From the NCBI GenBank assembly GCA_023055505.1, contig JALIRH010000036.1:1240001-1304000 (forward strand): 64,000 bases of DNA, written 5' to 3'. Below the pieces are notes generated by a model that had not been told where the DNA came from, ran no database searches, and saw only the letters and a list, made by a program, of their open reading frames with translations. The stretch's first letter is position 1; each line of letters opens with the position of its first letter. Made by a program: the position numbers and the translations under genes. This DNA comes from Callipepla californica brunnescens. Lineage: Eukaryota > Chordata > Aves > Galliformes > Odontophoridae. Below are positions 21,534 through 33,800 of this stretch, piece by piece.

Positions 21534-24500
21534 AAAGTAACTTCAACTGGTAATTTGTTTCCTTTTTTTTTTTCAATTAAATTTTAATGTTTCCAGGTTT
21601 TAAGCAGATATTTCTCTTGTTAGTTCTTACATTTTTAATGAAACATCTCAGTAGGGCAGTAGTGTTTTCTGAGTTACCCAAGAAGTCTTCTCCTAAAACA
21701 TATGGTCTGAACTGTCTTATCTAAGCATACCATGAAAATCTGCTAAATTTACACGTGTGGATTCTTCTGACACAGGTTATACTTTGCAAGAACCTCATTT
21801 GCTTTCCTGCAAATAGCAATCAGGCTTCCTGTTCTTCCATCACCAAGGTTTTATTTGTGTTGAGACGATGGTTTGAAGGTAACTTCTTAGTAGTGGCATA
21901 ATCAATGCCAATGTTCAAAGCTACCAGAAATAGTGCTCCATGTCAGGGCTGAAGCATTCATCATGCACACAGAAATATGGAACATGTGTCAAAGTAATGA
22001 TGTGACAGCTGTGCCATCCACCTTAAAAGTCATCCACCAAGAAACCGTAGCGAAAAACCTTTGGAGTGGCTAACAATGACAGATCTTTCTGCTGGTGGGG
22101 GCAGAATAAGTTCAAAAGCACTTTGTCCTCAAAAGGGTACCTTTCTTTTTATCAGAATGAACCCAAACAAACCCATTTCTTTCCTATGGAAGATGCTGTG
22201 TTATCATTACTGACTGTAGACAATTAAAATTGTGTTGCACTCGGTGTACAGTTGCCTATGGCTATAAACATATGAATCATGATCCTCTCATTCAGTGAAA
22301 CCAAGAAGATAATGACATTCTAATAAAGAAAAAAACTCCTAATTCACTACGAATAGTGAATGAAGTCATTTATAGATTAGAGATAGTGTTGGCACTGAAG
22401 GAAAAATGTGCAATCCTTATTTACATTCCTGATCTACTGGGTAATCACTGTACTCCCAGAGCTTCAGCTTCCCCACTGCTCCATACTGAACTGAAACCAA
22501 CACAATGGGCCCTTACAGTTATGTGACAATCACCTCACAAGGTTTCAGCATTCCCATTTTAAAAGGCATGGTCTTTGAAATAATTAAATTTAAGAATACA
22601 ACAGTGCCTTGATGTGTAGGTGAGCTGGGGCCATGAAGGTGATGAGCAGGCCTCCAAGAGAGCAGCTATCCCATTCTCCTTCGTCTCCTAGAATTAGTTT
22701 ATGCAAGGCAGGTCTTGAGAATACAGAGCAAAACACAAAACTGTTTCTGATTTAAAGCATGAATAAACTTACCCAGACGATAGGAAAATCCTGCATTTCA
22801 ACTGCTTTCCCTTCTCTCCCTTGAGTTACTACAGACAAACCAGTATCACAAGAAGTCATCTCGTGTGACAGCTTGAGCAATGCAAAGATAAGGTCTCTGT
22901 TCATGAATTCCAGTGAAACTGCATCCCTTTAGGTCCACCCTCCACACAGGCTGGGACTCCACCCCTCTCATTCTCAAGCCATCATTTCATTTTATCCAAA
23001 CATAAGTGATTTATGGTGTAGTTCAGAGAATAACCAAGCCCTGAATCCAGTCAATGTTTTAGTTATGATGAACATTCATTACATTTTTTGGCATTCTTTG
23101 TTGTTCTTACTTCCCTTGCTATTATACATAATGGATTCTTTTCCTGAAAAAAATAAAATAAAATGAATGAATACTGTCAACATTTGGCAGAAATGTTTGA
23201 AGTAGTACTATCAGTCTGGTATTTCTACTAGACAGAGCATTCACTGCAGCTGAGATCAATTCTTCATTACATTGAGCAGCACTGTATTTCATTTTAAGAG
23301 ATTACAAGACAATACTCAACCATGCCAGCGGAATAATGTGAAAGAATCCAGATTTTGCAGAACAGCTGAGGCACTCATGAATTCCCTGACCCTCTCATGA
23401 TTTCGGCACTTAGTTTTGCTTTCATTTGAAGTATGCTTTGCCCCTGAAAACTCCTCAGATTGCTGTCTAATGGTTGCCAGGTGGTGAGCTGGGGTCACTG
23501 CAAGGAAACCAATGGTTTCTGCTGCTGAAAGATGTCTTATATCTACCAGAGGAGCCCCCACGAGCCATGTGTTTACATACCTATCTGAACATGCAGCCAG
23601 GGTGGAAAAGCATGCTGCTGCTGGAAGACATGGCAAGAGCCACTGCAGCCCCAGATGTGACCTGTCTGAAGCACAGCACTATGCTCAGTTTCCCACAGGT
23701 GCTGGGGAATGGTGAGATCCAGTCCTGCAGCTCCAGCAGAACCACACCAGTAAACATCCTGCTCCCTCTGGTGGCTGCGGAGTGCCGAGTAGATGGGTGT
23801 GACGTGCATTCACCCATAAATGCTATTAGAAAATGACTACTAATTATATGAAATGTGTCAGGGCCAGGAACTTCTCCATGCTGTCCCTTCCCTGCATTCA
23901 CCAGGATCACTCTGCACCTTATTTGAAGCTATTTTCCTTCCATAAGCTTTTGTTCATCTTTCCACTTCCTTCTTGATGCTGCTTATACTCTGGAATTTGT
24001 ACACTAAGAGGAAAAAGAAACCACATTCCTTCATCAGGAACTCCTCCTGAAAAACAGAGCTGAAATAGGAATTTTGCCACGGACCTTACTGCTCATGTAT
24101 TCATCCACATGCATTTCACTTCTTCAACAAGGAGAACTTCTTCCAAAAGCTTATTCCACCTCCAGAAAAGCAGGCTGCCCCCACGTGCTGCCTGTGTCCT
24201 CGTCCACCTGGCTCCAGGTGAACCCAGGCAGGTGCCATATCAGCCACGTATGGATCACGATGTTTCTTGGTGTATTTTCAGCACTCAAACACAACACATT
24301 TAAAACTGTGAAGACATGTAAATGTCTAATGACAAACAGTTTGTTTTACCCATATCGTTTCACTATAAAAGCTGGGAATGGCTTTGGAAGAATTAAGAAA
24401 AACTCATGTAGAACCATTCCCTAAAAAAACCATAAAAACATGAGGCTGAGCATCTAGTCACCTTTTCTTTTAAAAAAGAAAGTTCTTTTGGCTCCAGTGC

Positions 24501-26943
24501 TGTGTTGCTTTCCTTATTTAACTGTTCCAGTTATAAGAACACTCCTGACCTAAGAAAACCTACAGCAACCTTATAATTTCTTTTTTAAATACATGGTGGT
24601 CATCCACAGGTTTAAAAGTAGTAGAGAGTGGGCATCCCATATTTAACTCTGAGTCACACCGTTGTATGTCACGTAGAGACAACAGCTGGTGTTATTCAAT
24701 TCCAAGAAGATAACGAATCACACCTTTGTGTCCTGAGGCCCAAATTCAGGGGCTTCTAATGAAAGCCTTTACAGGACGAAGGAAAATCGATGGCAGTTCT
24801 GAACCGATAAAAGGAGGAAATAAAGTCACACCAGTATCAAACCACAGACACAGAAACATGACAGAGAAGTGCTGACATCACACATACATCACCTGGCTGT
24901 TACACAGAACTGCATGGACATCCTTCTTCCCCTTTCCTGCTCCCAGCACTCTGCTCAGTCTCTTCTGGGGTGATGGAAATGACATGGAAGAGAAAAGCAG
25001 CTCGGCCACAGATCTCAGATGAAAGCACTGCAAGTGCACACACTTACACCTTTCATCCCTTATATACCAGTTCATCTTGGGCCTCTGAGAACTGCTTCAG
25101 CCTACCTCCATTCCCTGGTTTGGGTTGGGAGCTGCTACTTCAGAGTTGCTCTCTCCGCTGTGACAACTGCACTGCCAGAGGCACTGGCTCTGCGTGCCCG
25201 TTTAACACATCATAAAACATTTCAGCTTGCCTCTATGCCCACAGGCTGCAGCATTTGTGAAAGCTCGTGTATATTGACTGCTGAGTTGTGTGGCTGAAAA
25301 TCTAGCCCCATCTCCAGTGCTCACATAAATATCACTTACTCTAACTCAAGATCTCCAACTTCACACACTGTTAAAGACTGCGAATCAATAACCTCTCTTC
25401 TCCACATCTGACAGATGCTCCCATCTGTGCACGTAATATTCCACAGGCAGGAGCACAAAAAGGGAAGAAGCTTCATCTTCCAGTGCTCCCATTCCCTGGC
25501 AGCTGCTCGATGGAAAGCTTCTGGACTGCATCTCACGTACTGAATGCATTCACAGACATGAGAAACCAGATGAACAGAGACTCAAAAACAAAAGCCAGCA
25601 CAGAAGTGTGGCTGTTTAAGGCCTATGGAAATCAATGAAGAGATCTGATGGACTTCAATAAAGGAAAGTGAAGGACATTTCACAAGGCTTCATATTCCGG
25701 CAGAAGCTGTGATTCCACAGCAAGTAATTCTGTCAGATGGGAACGCAGCCAAGCACACTCTCAGTTTAAAGTCTAATGTGTAGATCTTAATATCTGCATG
25801 TGCATTTAATAGATGACTGCTGTCTATATACACACAGTGCCACAAAAAAAACCAACAACTTGTCTTATCTCTTGAAAAAGGAACACAAGACATGCAGTAC
25901 ATAGAAAGCAAACCCATATTTTGTTTTCCCATCCTTTCACAATGCCACTCTCACTATGAAGACACCTTCTCTTTCCAGTGCTGAATTTCCTGTTCCTGTA
26001 CCCAGGGGCAGCTGGAGGCCCTGCAGTGTTAGGTCAGAAGCATAACAGCTGTTTTCTCCAGGAATTATTAATTTTCAAGTAATTTCCTGATTTCCCACAG
26101 CAGCCAAACCCACCCCTTCGGACCTACTGAAGTACAGAAGCCCCCAAGTTAGTCTGAGGAAATGTTTGGAATTGAAAGAGGAGATCCAACAAGAGCTCCA
26201 GTTTTCCATTGCTTCCAACATAAAAACATGGCAAAGAAACCCTATAGTGAGTTAGAGAATGACCCCTCTCCGTTCCTGAACTGTTCACATAATAGATTTA
26301 CTCTTGGAAAAGATTAAGCATCATCCACACACACAAAAAGTTATTCTGGAGGTAGAAATAAAAGTGAATTCTGGCTACAACAGCAGGGAGACCTTCAGGG
26401 CTCAACTTCATCTCTCCTGGGGGCACGGAGTGACACGGGCTGACCCACAGGAAAGCCAGCATCCCTCTGTTGTGCCACTGAGACATGCTGCCCTGCAGGA
26501 TGCATGCACTGCTTCCTGCTCCTCCAGCTATGCTTTGTGCTTCCACTCTTGCCAGGCCAGGGACAGCCTGAGCTGCTCACAGGGCTGGAGGAGCAACTGA
26601 TGGGGTCAGACAGGAAGAACAGATGTCGAAATGAAAGTAATGGGCTGCCTGTACTTCAGGCCGTTTCCACCTCCTCCCTTACATCACTGTGATTAAAGGC
26701 ATGCAGAGCAACCTTGTGATTAAAAAGAACATAAGAACACAATAACAGACAGCTGGAACACAGCGAGACATGAATGTCTTGGTATTCTCCTCTTGGAAAG
26801 AGCTCACGTGAAGAATGCACAGGAACCACCGTGACAGCCCTGAACAAAAAGACCTAACTGCAACATCCCCCTGCAGGGCTGAACCTTTTTCTTATAGTAT
26901 TTGAGTAAATGTGTAAGTCTGCTACCAGTCAGCAGAGACACAG

Positions 26944-27005
26944 AGCAGCAGGATGTCCCACGTTGGAAGGGACCCCATGGGCTGAGTCCAACTCCTGTGC
27001 CCAAC
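26944..27005 (-). mobile_element. Degenerate CR1 3' end
   Basis: CACGTTGGAAGGGACCCCAT, then GGGCTGAGTCCAACTCCTGTGCCC. This is the core of a minus-oriented CR1 end without clear octamers. Short and decayed. Confidence 0.6.
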
Positions 27006-27962
27006 GTCCTTACCAACAGATAAGCTTATCTTCTATTGTGAGGCAAAGCACAATTGCTGCCTTAGAGGAAATATTTGATTATTATATCAGAACCTTAGAA
27101 TAATTCCTCTGTTGTCACAAGATCTATTGGCTCAGCAGGATGCAGTGAGCTACAGTTCTATGAGAAAACCTTCATTTGGTGGAGTTCAGAGGTAAACTGC
27201 TCCCTTACCTCCCCAGTTCCATCCCCTTCCTAAGGGTACTGTGGGCTTTCTCAAAGACTTTCTGTTTCTTTCACACCAGGGGACTCAGCAATGGCTCTGG
27301 ATCTCAATCCCCTTACTCAGCAAGGTGCTGTTCCCAGCAGAAGGCAAGTAGAAGGAACTGCTTCATCCTGAAACAGCTGCAACACACCTCGAGCTTTTCC
27401 ACTAGTTGCTTTGCAACCGTAGCCAAACTTCTTCCCCTTTTTGTGTATCTATTCGATAAACTTATCTAAACATTTCTGAGGAGTGCGCTGGAATAGAAAA
27501 GAGCAGTGCATCAGAAAAACTGTTCTTTATTGCTGAGAACAATAAAAATGTTTATAAGACGTTTTAGTCTAGCTCCTGAAAGTCCCAAAGCTCCAGTTCT
27601 ACGCTCAAAACGCAGTGCTGTGCAAAGAAAAATGGCTCAGGTCAGCAAATAGCTTCTCCATCTTTAGGAAGGCCAACTCATAAACCTGAGCGATTTGTTT
27701 ACAGGAATGACCATAAAAATGGAAGGTCCTCAGAGCATGTTTGAGAAAGAAGGGATGAAGTTCTAAACGGATCCACATTTTTGCTCCTGATGGGAACTTG
27801 GACTAAACATCACGAGCAGTCACTGCTTCCAGTTTGTCTTTCACAGGCAATCTGAAAATATGTATAGGAATACAAGCATTCCATTCTCATAAAGAACAAT
27901 TTGTTCCAATTGGGAAATAATTTTCCCTAGAACTGACATCCTCCCCTAGAAAATTACAGTTC

Positions 27963-28045
27963 CACAGAATCACAGAATTGCAGGGGTTGGAAGGGACCTC
28001 TAGAGATCCCCGAGTCCAACCCCCAGCTTTCATAGCAGCGGCATT
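27963..28045 (-). mobile_element. CR1 3' end, octamers intact
   Basis: Two perfect CACAGAAT octamers (27963-27978) are followed by TGCAGGGGTTGGAAGGGACC and TCTAGAGATCCCCGAGTCCAACCCCC. A very short 3' remnant, typical of heavily 5'-truncated CR1 insertions. Confidence 0.92.
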
Positions 28046-28719
28046 TCCCAAGTGAACGCTCTTTACAACATCTGAAGCAGCATTATCCAGGAATAATTAA
28101 TCCCAGATTAAGATCCAAGGCATGCTGCTATTTAGTATTTGAGAGCATTTGTTTTACTGTTTTCCAGCACAGTAAACCAATACTGCCCATTGCTTCTGCA
28201 TTAGCACTTGCTTGTTTTCATCTTCGTCTCCTTTGATACCAAGAACAGCTATGGCACCATTATTTTTACCGATAGCTGAGAAATTCCATTGGCACCTTTC
28301 ATTTCTGAACAGTTACGAAACAAAAACCCCACGGAAGGCGCAGCACTTCCCATCCTCAATCCTTTTGGCATGACTGTACCAATGCTTCTGTTTAGACTTG
28401 CTTTACTCCTTCATGACACCAAGTGCTGTGGGGTCTGAATGAGAGCTCTGACTCACATTTGTTGAGCAAAACAACCCAGGTACATGTTTGTTTGTTTTTT
28501 TTCCCTGTTCAAGTTAAAACCTCCACCACCACTGTCAGTAGAAGGGAAACATCTATATTTCAGCTGTTGTCCCTCAGAGCACTGCGGGACTCCATGGTAA
28601 AGAAACAGAGGGGGCAGAAGAGCAACAGAGACCATCAATTTCCTCCACTCACACTGGTAAAGTTAGCTCTCATGTGAATGCTGATTAAAACTCAAGACAT
28701 CCCTGAAGAGATGTGAATT

Positions 28720-29731
28720 ACAGAATCACAGGGGTTGGAAGGGACCCCAGGATATCATCATGCCCAACCCTCTGCTAAAGCAGCTCCCTGCAGTGGGTTG
28801 CACAGGTAGGCATCCAGATGGCTCTTGAATATCTCCATAGAAGGACACTCCACCACCTCTCTCGGCAACCTGTTCCAATGCTCCATCACCCTTACTGTAA
28901 AGTTGTTCCACGTGTTAGGATGGAACTTCAGTGTTTAAGTTTTAGGCCACTGCACCCTGTCCTGTAGCTACACACCACCAGGAATGGCCTGGCCTCACCC
29001 ATTTGCCTTCCACCTCCCTTTAGATATTTATAAACATTTATCAGATCCTGTTACAGCCTTCTTTTCCCTGGTCTGAAAAGACCCAGTTTACTCAGCCTTT
29101 CCTCATACAGGAGATGCTCCTGGTCCTTTACTATCTTTGTGGCCCTCTGCTGGACTCTTTCTAGGACATCCCTGTCTTTTTTGAACTGTGGAGCCCAGAT
29201 CTGGACACAATAATCTAAATGCAGCCTCACCACGGTAGAGAAGAGTCAGAGGATCACCTCCCTCGCTCTGCTGGCCAGGATCTTTCTAACACACCCCAGG
29301 ATGCCACTGGCCTTCTTGGCCACAGGGCACACTGCTGGTTCACAGCCAACCTGCTGTCCACCAGGACTCCCAGGTCCTTCTCTGCAGAGCTCCTCTCCAA
29401 CAAGTCATCCCTCAATCTATGATGGTACGTGTGGTTATCCCTCCTCAGGGGCAAGACCCTATGCTTGCTCTTCCTAGACCTCATCAGGTTCCTCCCTGCC
29501 CAACTCTCCACTTTGTCCAGGTTCTGATGAATGCTAGCACAGCCTTTCAGTGTCTCAGCACCTTCTCCAGCTTTGTATCATCAGCAAATTTACTGAGGGT
29601 AGACTCTATCCCTTCATCTATGTTGTTGAGAAAGATGTTGAACAAGACCGAACCCAGCACCAATCCCTGGGGAACACAGCTAGTTACAGACCTCCATCCA
29701 GACCACACCACTGATCACAACCTCCTCAATT
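28720..29731 (-). mobile_element. 1-kb CR1 LINE with part of ORF2
   Basis: The longest transposon copy here. Read on the minus strand from 29731 downwards, it encodes the C-terminal part of the CR1 reverse transcriptase. First comes [20 protein letters not shown] with an FADD catalytic box (about 29570-29690), then SSAEKDLGVLVDSRLAVNQQ (about 29330-29390), then [16 protein letters not shown] and [14 protein letters not shown] (about 29100-29220). The 3'UTR ends in ACAGAATCACAGGGGTTGG at 28720. The reading frame is broken by shifts and stops, so it is dead. No second enzyme domain or ORF1 remains. Confidence 0.95.
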
Positions 29732-30455
29732 AGGAGTTTATTATTTGCCCAAAACTCACAAAAGGGTTCAGATTAATCATCACTCCCAGAGCCATGCTTC
29801 AAACCATCTGTGTTAAAATCCTTATCTATATAAAAGCATAAAGCTTAGCATGTTACATACATTTGTGTTGTCAATCTGGTCTTGCAGACATACTACTTGA
29901 TGCTGATGCACAGAAGTGTATGCAAGAGTAACTAGCACTGTGCAGAAAACTGTTTGGAGTTGCACACAAAAAGGAAAAATCCTCTATCTCTCACAGCTGA
30001 AAGCAGCACTGAGGCTTGGAAGCCCCTGGTCAAGCATAAATGCTAGAGCACAGCCAGCATGTCACTTGAGGACACATGCTGAAAGAGACTTAGACGTGCA
30101 GAAGAAGTCAGACAGTATTTACTACAGAATTAAATAAATACCCTGTCCTGGAACTATTTCAGTATCCCTAAAAGCACATTCATTACCACACTTATTCAGA
30201 TAAACATGGGGTCTCACTTTGAAATAAAACCCATCAGTTCACAGCTGGAAATAACAGGACAAATGTCCTTAGTGTTGTTCCTTAAATATTTTTAGGGACA
30301 GTTTGCAGAGGGAGGGAACTCCCTGAACACTTCTCTCTGCCTGAATCCTCTTTCCCCCTTTGCTAAATAAAAGTCTTCGGAAAGCCACAACAGCTCCTGT
30401 AACTTTAAACCTGGGCTGAGATCATAACTTCAGCACTGCCCAAACAGAGCGCAGA

Positions 30456-30464
30456 GGGCGGGCC
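30456..30464 (+). promoter_or_regulatory. PDPN: Candidate Sp1 box upstream of PDPN
   Basis: GGGCGGGCC lies 281 bp upstream of the PDPN ATG in an otherwise modest-GC stretch. The human PDPN promoter is known to be TATA-less and Sp1/Sp3-dependent, so this is a reasonable promoter element. No TATA box or CpG island is visible between here and 30744. Confidence 0.4.
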
Positions 30465-30744
30465 TGGCTCTTCTTTTTGAGACCACCTTAGGCGTGCTCC
30501 CACCCCTTGGCTAAACAAAAAAATGCTGACAGCACTCACATACTTCGCTTTAGCTGTATAGTTATCATCTGTGCAAACCTCCCCTCTTCAGCAACAGCAG
30601 CTAAAGGAATATTTGGGATAACAAAGTCGTTTCTGCAGTGATTTCTTTTCACGATACCAATTCTTTCTTGTCTCTAAAATATTTATCAGAGTCTGAATCC
30701 ATCCGGTCTCAGCATTGGAAAGCTCTTCTCTAAGCGGAAGGAAG

Positions 30745-30814
30745 ATGTTTATTAAAGTTCCACTCTTCATCTTCATTCTAGGGAGCGTGCCCCTCGTAGC
30801 ACTTGCTGAAGAAG
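30745..30814 (+). CDS. PDPN: PDPN coding exon 1 (signal peptide)
   Basis: Encodes the 23-residue leader from MFIKVPLF to VALAEE plus one base. The donor is GAAG|GTAAGA. Cleavage is expected after ALA. An in-frame extension upstream has no ATG, so this ATG is the first usable one. Confidence 0.94.
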
Positions 30815-33800
30815 GTAAGAAAAAACTTTATTTAAAAGTATTCGCAGAGATCTCCTTTAATCAATCAGTTTGTGTGTTTGCTCAGATGATATCGTTTCTC
30901 TGTCCTGTTTATAAAGCTCTTCCTTAAAGCTGCCACTAAACAGTTGCTACGGTTGTATCAGGGAAGAGACAGCAAAAGTTTTCAGGTGGGTTATGTGCTG
31001 TTAGAAGAGACTTTCTGTGCATCTGAGCAAAGGAAGGAGCAAAGGGAGCAGCAGTGAAAGCGTTCCATGTGCACTCCTGGAAGTTCCTTTTTCACCATAG
31101 GATACATGAGACCACAGCAAAAAGTTAGAGTAGCAACCAACATTCAGGTAGTGACATTTTCTACGAATGCCACCTCCAAACCTTTCCATTCGAGAGTTTA
31201 ACTCCTGTACTTGGAGGCTAACACTCACCTGGCCATAAGCAATGTACGTATCTGAGGGAAACTAGAGGAAGAATTATTACCTAAGACAGATTTAAAAATA
31301 CTGTGGATCTCCTCTGGACATTTTGTCTGGTGAACTATTTCTTTTCAATTTGACAAGAAAGACAGATTGGAAGTCTTTCTAAAGGTAAAACACAGAGTGA
31401 TTGATAGACAGTAATCAGAACTGGCTTGAATGGTACTTTATTCCAGGAATGTCACATTCAAATGGACTCTGTGTAGTATGTGACTGATCTGAATGAGCTG
31501 GCCATGGGGCAACGTGCCCAGCATATGCACAGAGATGGCAGCAGTGCCCACAGGGAGGAAATCCAGCAACCACTGCTGCAGAACGTGGGCATTCTGTGTT
31601 GGAAGTAACAGTTCTCTGAAAACAGCAACCTGAAGCTCAGCCCATTACATTTCCAAAGCATCAGTCTACTTAGGATCATAGAATGGCTTGGGTTGGAAGG
31701 GACCTCAAAGATATCTAGCTCCAGCCCCTTGTGTGACTTGGAGTTTGGGTACCTAGCAGAGACATACAGCCTGATTTTGGCCTGGTGACAATCAGCATCT
31801 TTCTGCTGGAAGTTACGGCAGTAGCAGCATGCAGTACGTGTCGGTGTTGGTGTGTGACTTAACTGGAATTCCTGTCCAGTTCGTGAGGGTACGAGGCTCA
31901 TAGTTTGGAGTTACACTTCAAAACTGCACAGAAAATCCAAAACCTGTTAGGTAAATTCCTAAACATTACTTTCTGGACTTTCTCTGTTCTAACCTCTCAT
32001 GGCCCAGATCACTGTGTCTCCACTAGTCTACCTTCCCAAAGCAAAGGATTAAATGTGCCAAAGCTTACAGCCATTGAAGGTGAGACAAGAATGCACCATC
32101 ATTTTACAGAACTACCTTGGGCAGTTTCTTGTATGCCAGAACTGCAGGAAAAAATGCTCTTTCATCTTTAGGCTTTTGGAGAATTTGAAAGTACATTTTC
32201 TCTCCACTTTCCTGTATGGAAGATTCTATTTCTATTCAGTTTTATTACCAATGCCATTTGCACTGAAATCCACGGGTGGATCTAGATCGTGGTGTCGAGG
32301 TTCCTAAGGTTGTCTGTCTCTCTAGATTTTCTGACTTTTCAAGTAGGGCTATCATTCAGGGTAACATTCAAAAGCAAGCTTCAGATACACTGTAAGGAAG
32401 GCCCCTTTTCACTGCTGTTTGCTGATAACCACCAACAGTTCTGAGTTAGAACTAACCTAGAATGGACATATCACCGTTGGCAATCTAATTGCTTTGAGCA
32501 GTGAGGATGGAAAGTTTTTTGGCTTGCAGTAGTACTAGGTGGAGTGGGTACATTCACAAACCTGAACCACTGAGGCAGGCAGTTTGCCCTGAGGGTTTAA
32601 AAGCTTACCTGTCGGATTCTCCTGCCTCTTAATGCTGACCAGGCCATAAACAAGTGTGCAGCTACCCCTGTGTTTGAGCACTCCAGTATCTACACTGAGA
32701 CAGTCCAGAAAAGCATGATTGCTGTGATCAGAGAGTAAACTGCCAGGAGGATTACTGCTTGTTCCAAGCTCCTCCTCAAATTGCTAAGTAAGTTTTGACA
32801 CTGATCCCATTTCTGAGGACAGCCCTTTTCCCCATCCAGGTAGCGATGCACAGCTTGAGCAGTTTCATTAGTATCTCTCATCTGGGAGTTGCTGCAATGT
32901 TACAAAAGCCAGAAAGAAAGGAACGATTTCAGGACAGCCCCGAGCCAGAAACATGACCCAGTCACTGGACTATCAGCCAACCCCTCAACAACATTTTAGT
33001 GAGGAATGGGAGTCTAGGAAATGTTGGAAGCACTTAAGTGCTCTTTGCTCAGGCAAAGCACAGTGAGTTACATCTAACATCAATAACTTAAAAATGAATG
33101 ATGATTTCTGTTAAATGTAGCCACAAGCCAGGAAATCTTACGAGGAATTTCTGGACTCGGAGTCAGCAACTTGGTATCCAATAGGAAGGACAGAGCTCCT
33201 TTAACTGGTTCACAAAGCAGTGCAGAACTAAGCTGTGAAAGGATAAAACACAATACCAATGTGGAAAAGTAGAAAACTAAGTTATTAATTTCCTTATTTA
33301 CATGCAAGCTTCCACATAAGATTGATGACAGTAATTAGGAAAATTTCAGAAAGAAAACTTAGTAACATCCCTGCCTACTTACAAACACATTCATGTATGC
33401 TTTGTGTAATCCACTCATGGTTTAAATCCTGTCTGGAACAGCAAACTCTTTTGTCATACTTACCACCCAAGGACAGCCCCGAGCACTCAATGCAACCTGA
33501 TGCATTTGCAGACTAAACCATTTCCTGCTGGATGATTAGCAGACACTAGTCCTGTGATCCTGGTCAGCATATGAAAACCTCAGGCAAAGCTTACTGGATC
33601 AGTCCAACCAAAATGGAAGTTAGCCCAACACTGCTGGGCAGAGCAATCATCACGTGATGAAAAGCACGAGTATCAAAGGAAGGCTTTAGAGGAAACACAT
33701 CTCCCGACCTGCAACCCTTCCTGTGGTGCAGGTATCACCGTGGGTGAGGGGATCACTCTATTGGCTGTCACATAACATGAACAGAAATCGACGTGATTGT

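Larger units (their letters stand above)
14156..30744. other. Intergenic interval, LRRC38 to PDPN
   Basis: A 16.6 kb interval between two divergently oriented start codons. It holds a MIR-like relic (15.8 kb), CR1 fragments (16.6, 20.2, 20.8, 26.9, 28.0 and 28.7-29.7 kb), an A-rich tract (21.5 kb), and an exon-like minus-strand block at 18.2-18.8 kb treated under findings. The stretches 21.55-26.9 kb and 22-25 kb look like unique non-coding DNA. The human counterpart is, as far as I know, also free of protein genes. Confidence 0.6.

Noticed and set aside
23573..23910. Two overlapping minus-strand frames with an apparent GTATGT donor
   Set aside because: Neither frame resembles a known protein, they overlap in different registers, and no compatible neighbouring exon was found.
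28720..29731. Possible endogenous retrovirus, from the reverse-transcriptase-like FADD motif
   Set aside because: The surrounding residues and the octamer 3' end are those of the non-LTR element CR1. No LTR, gag or env is present.
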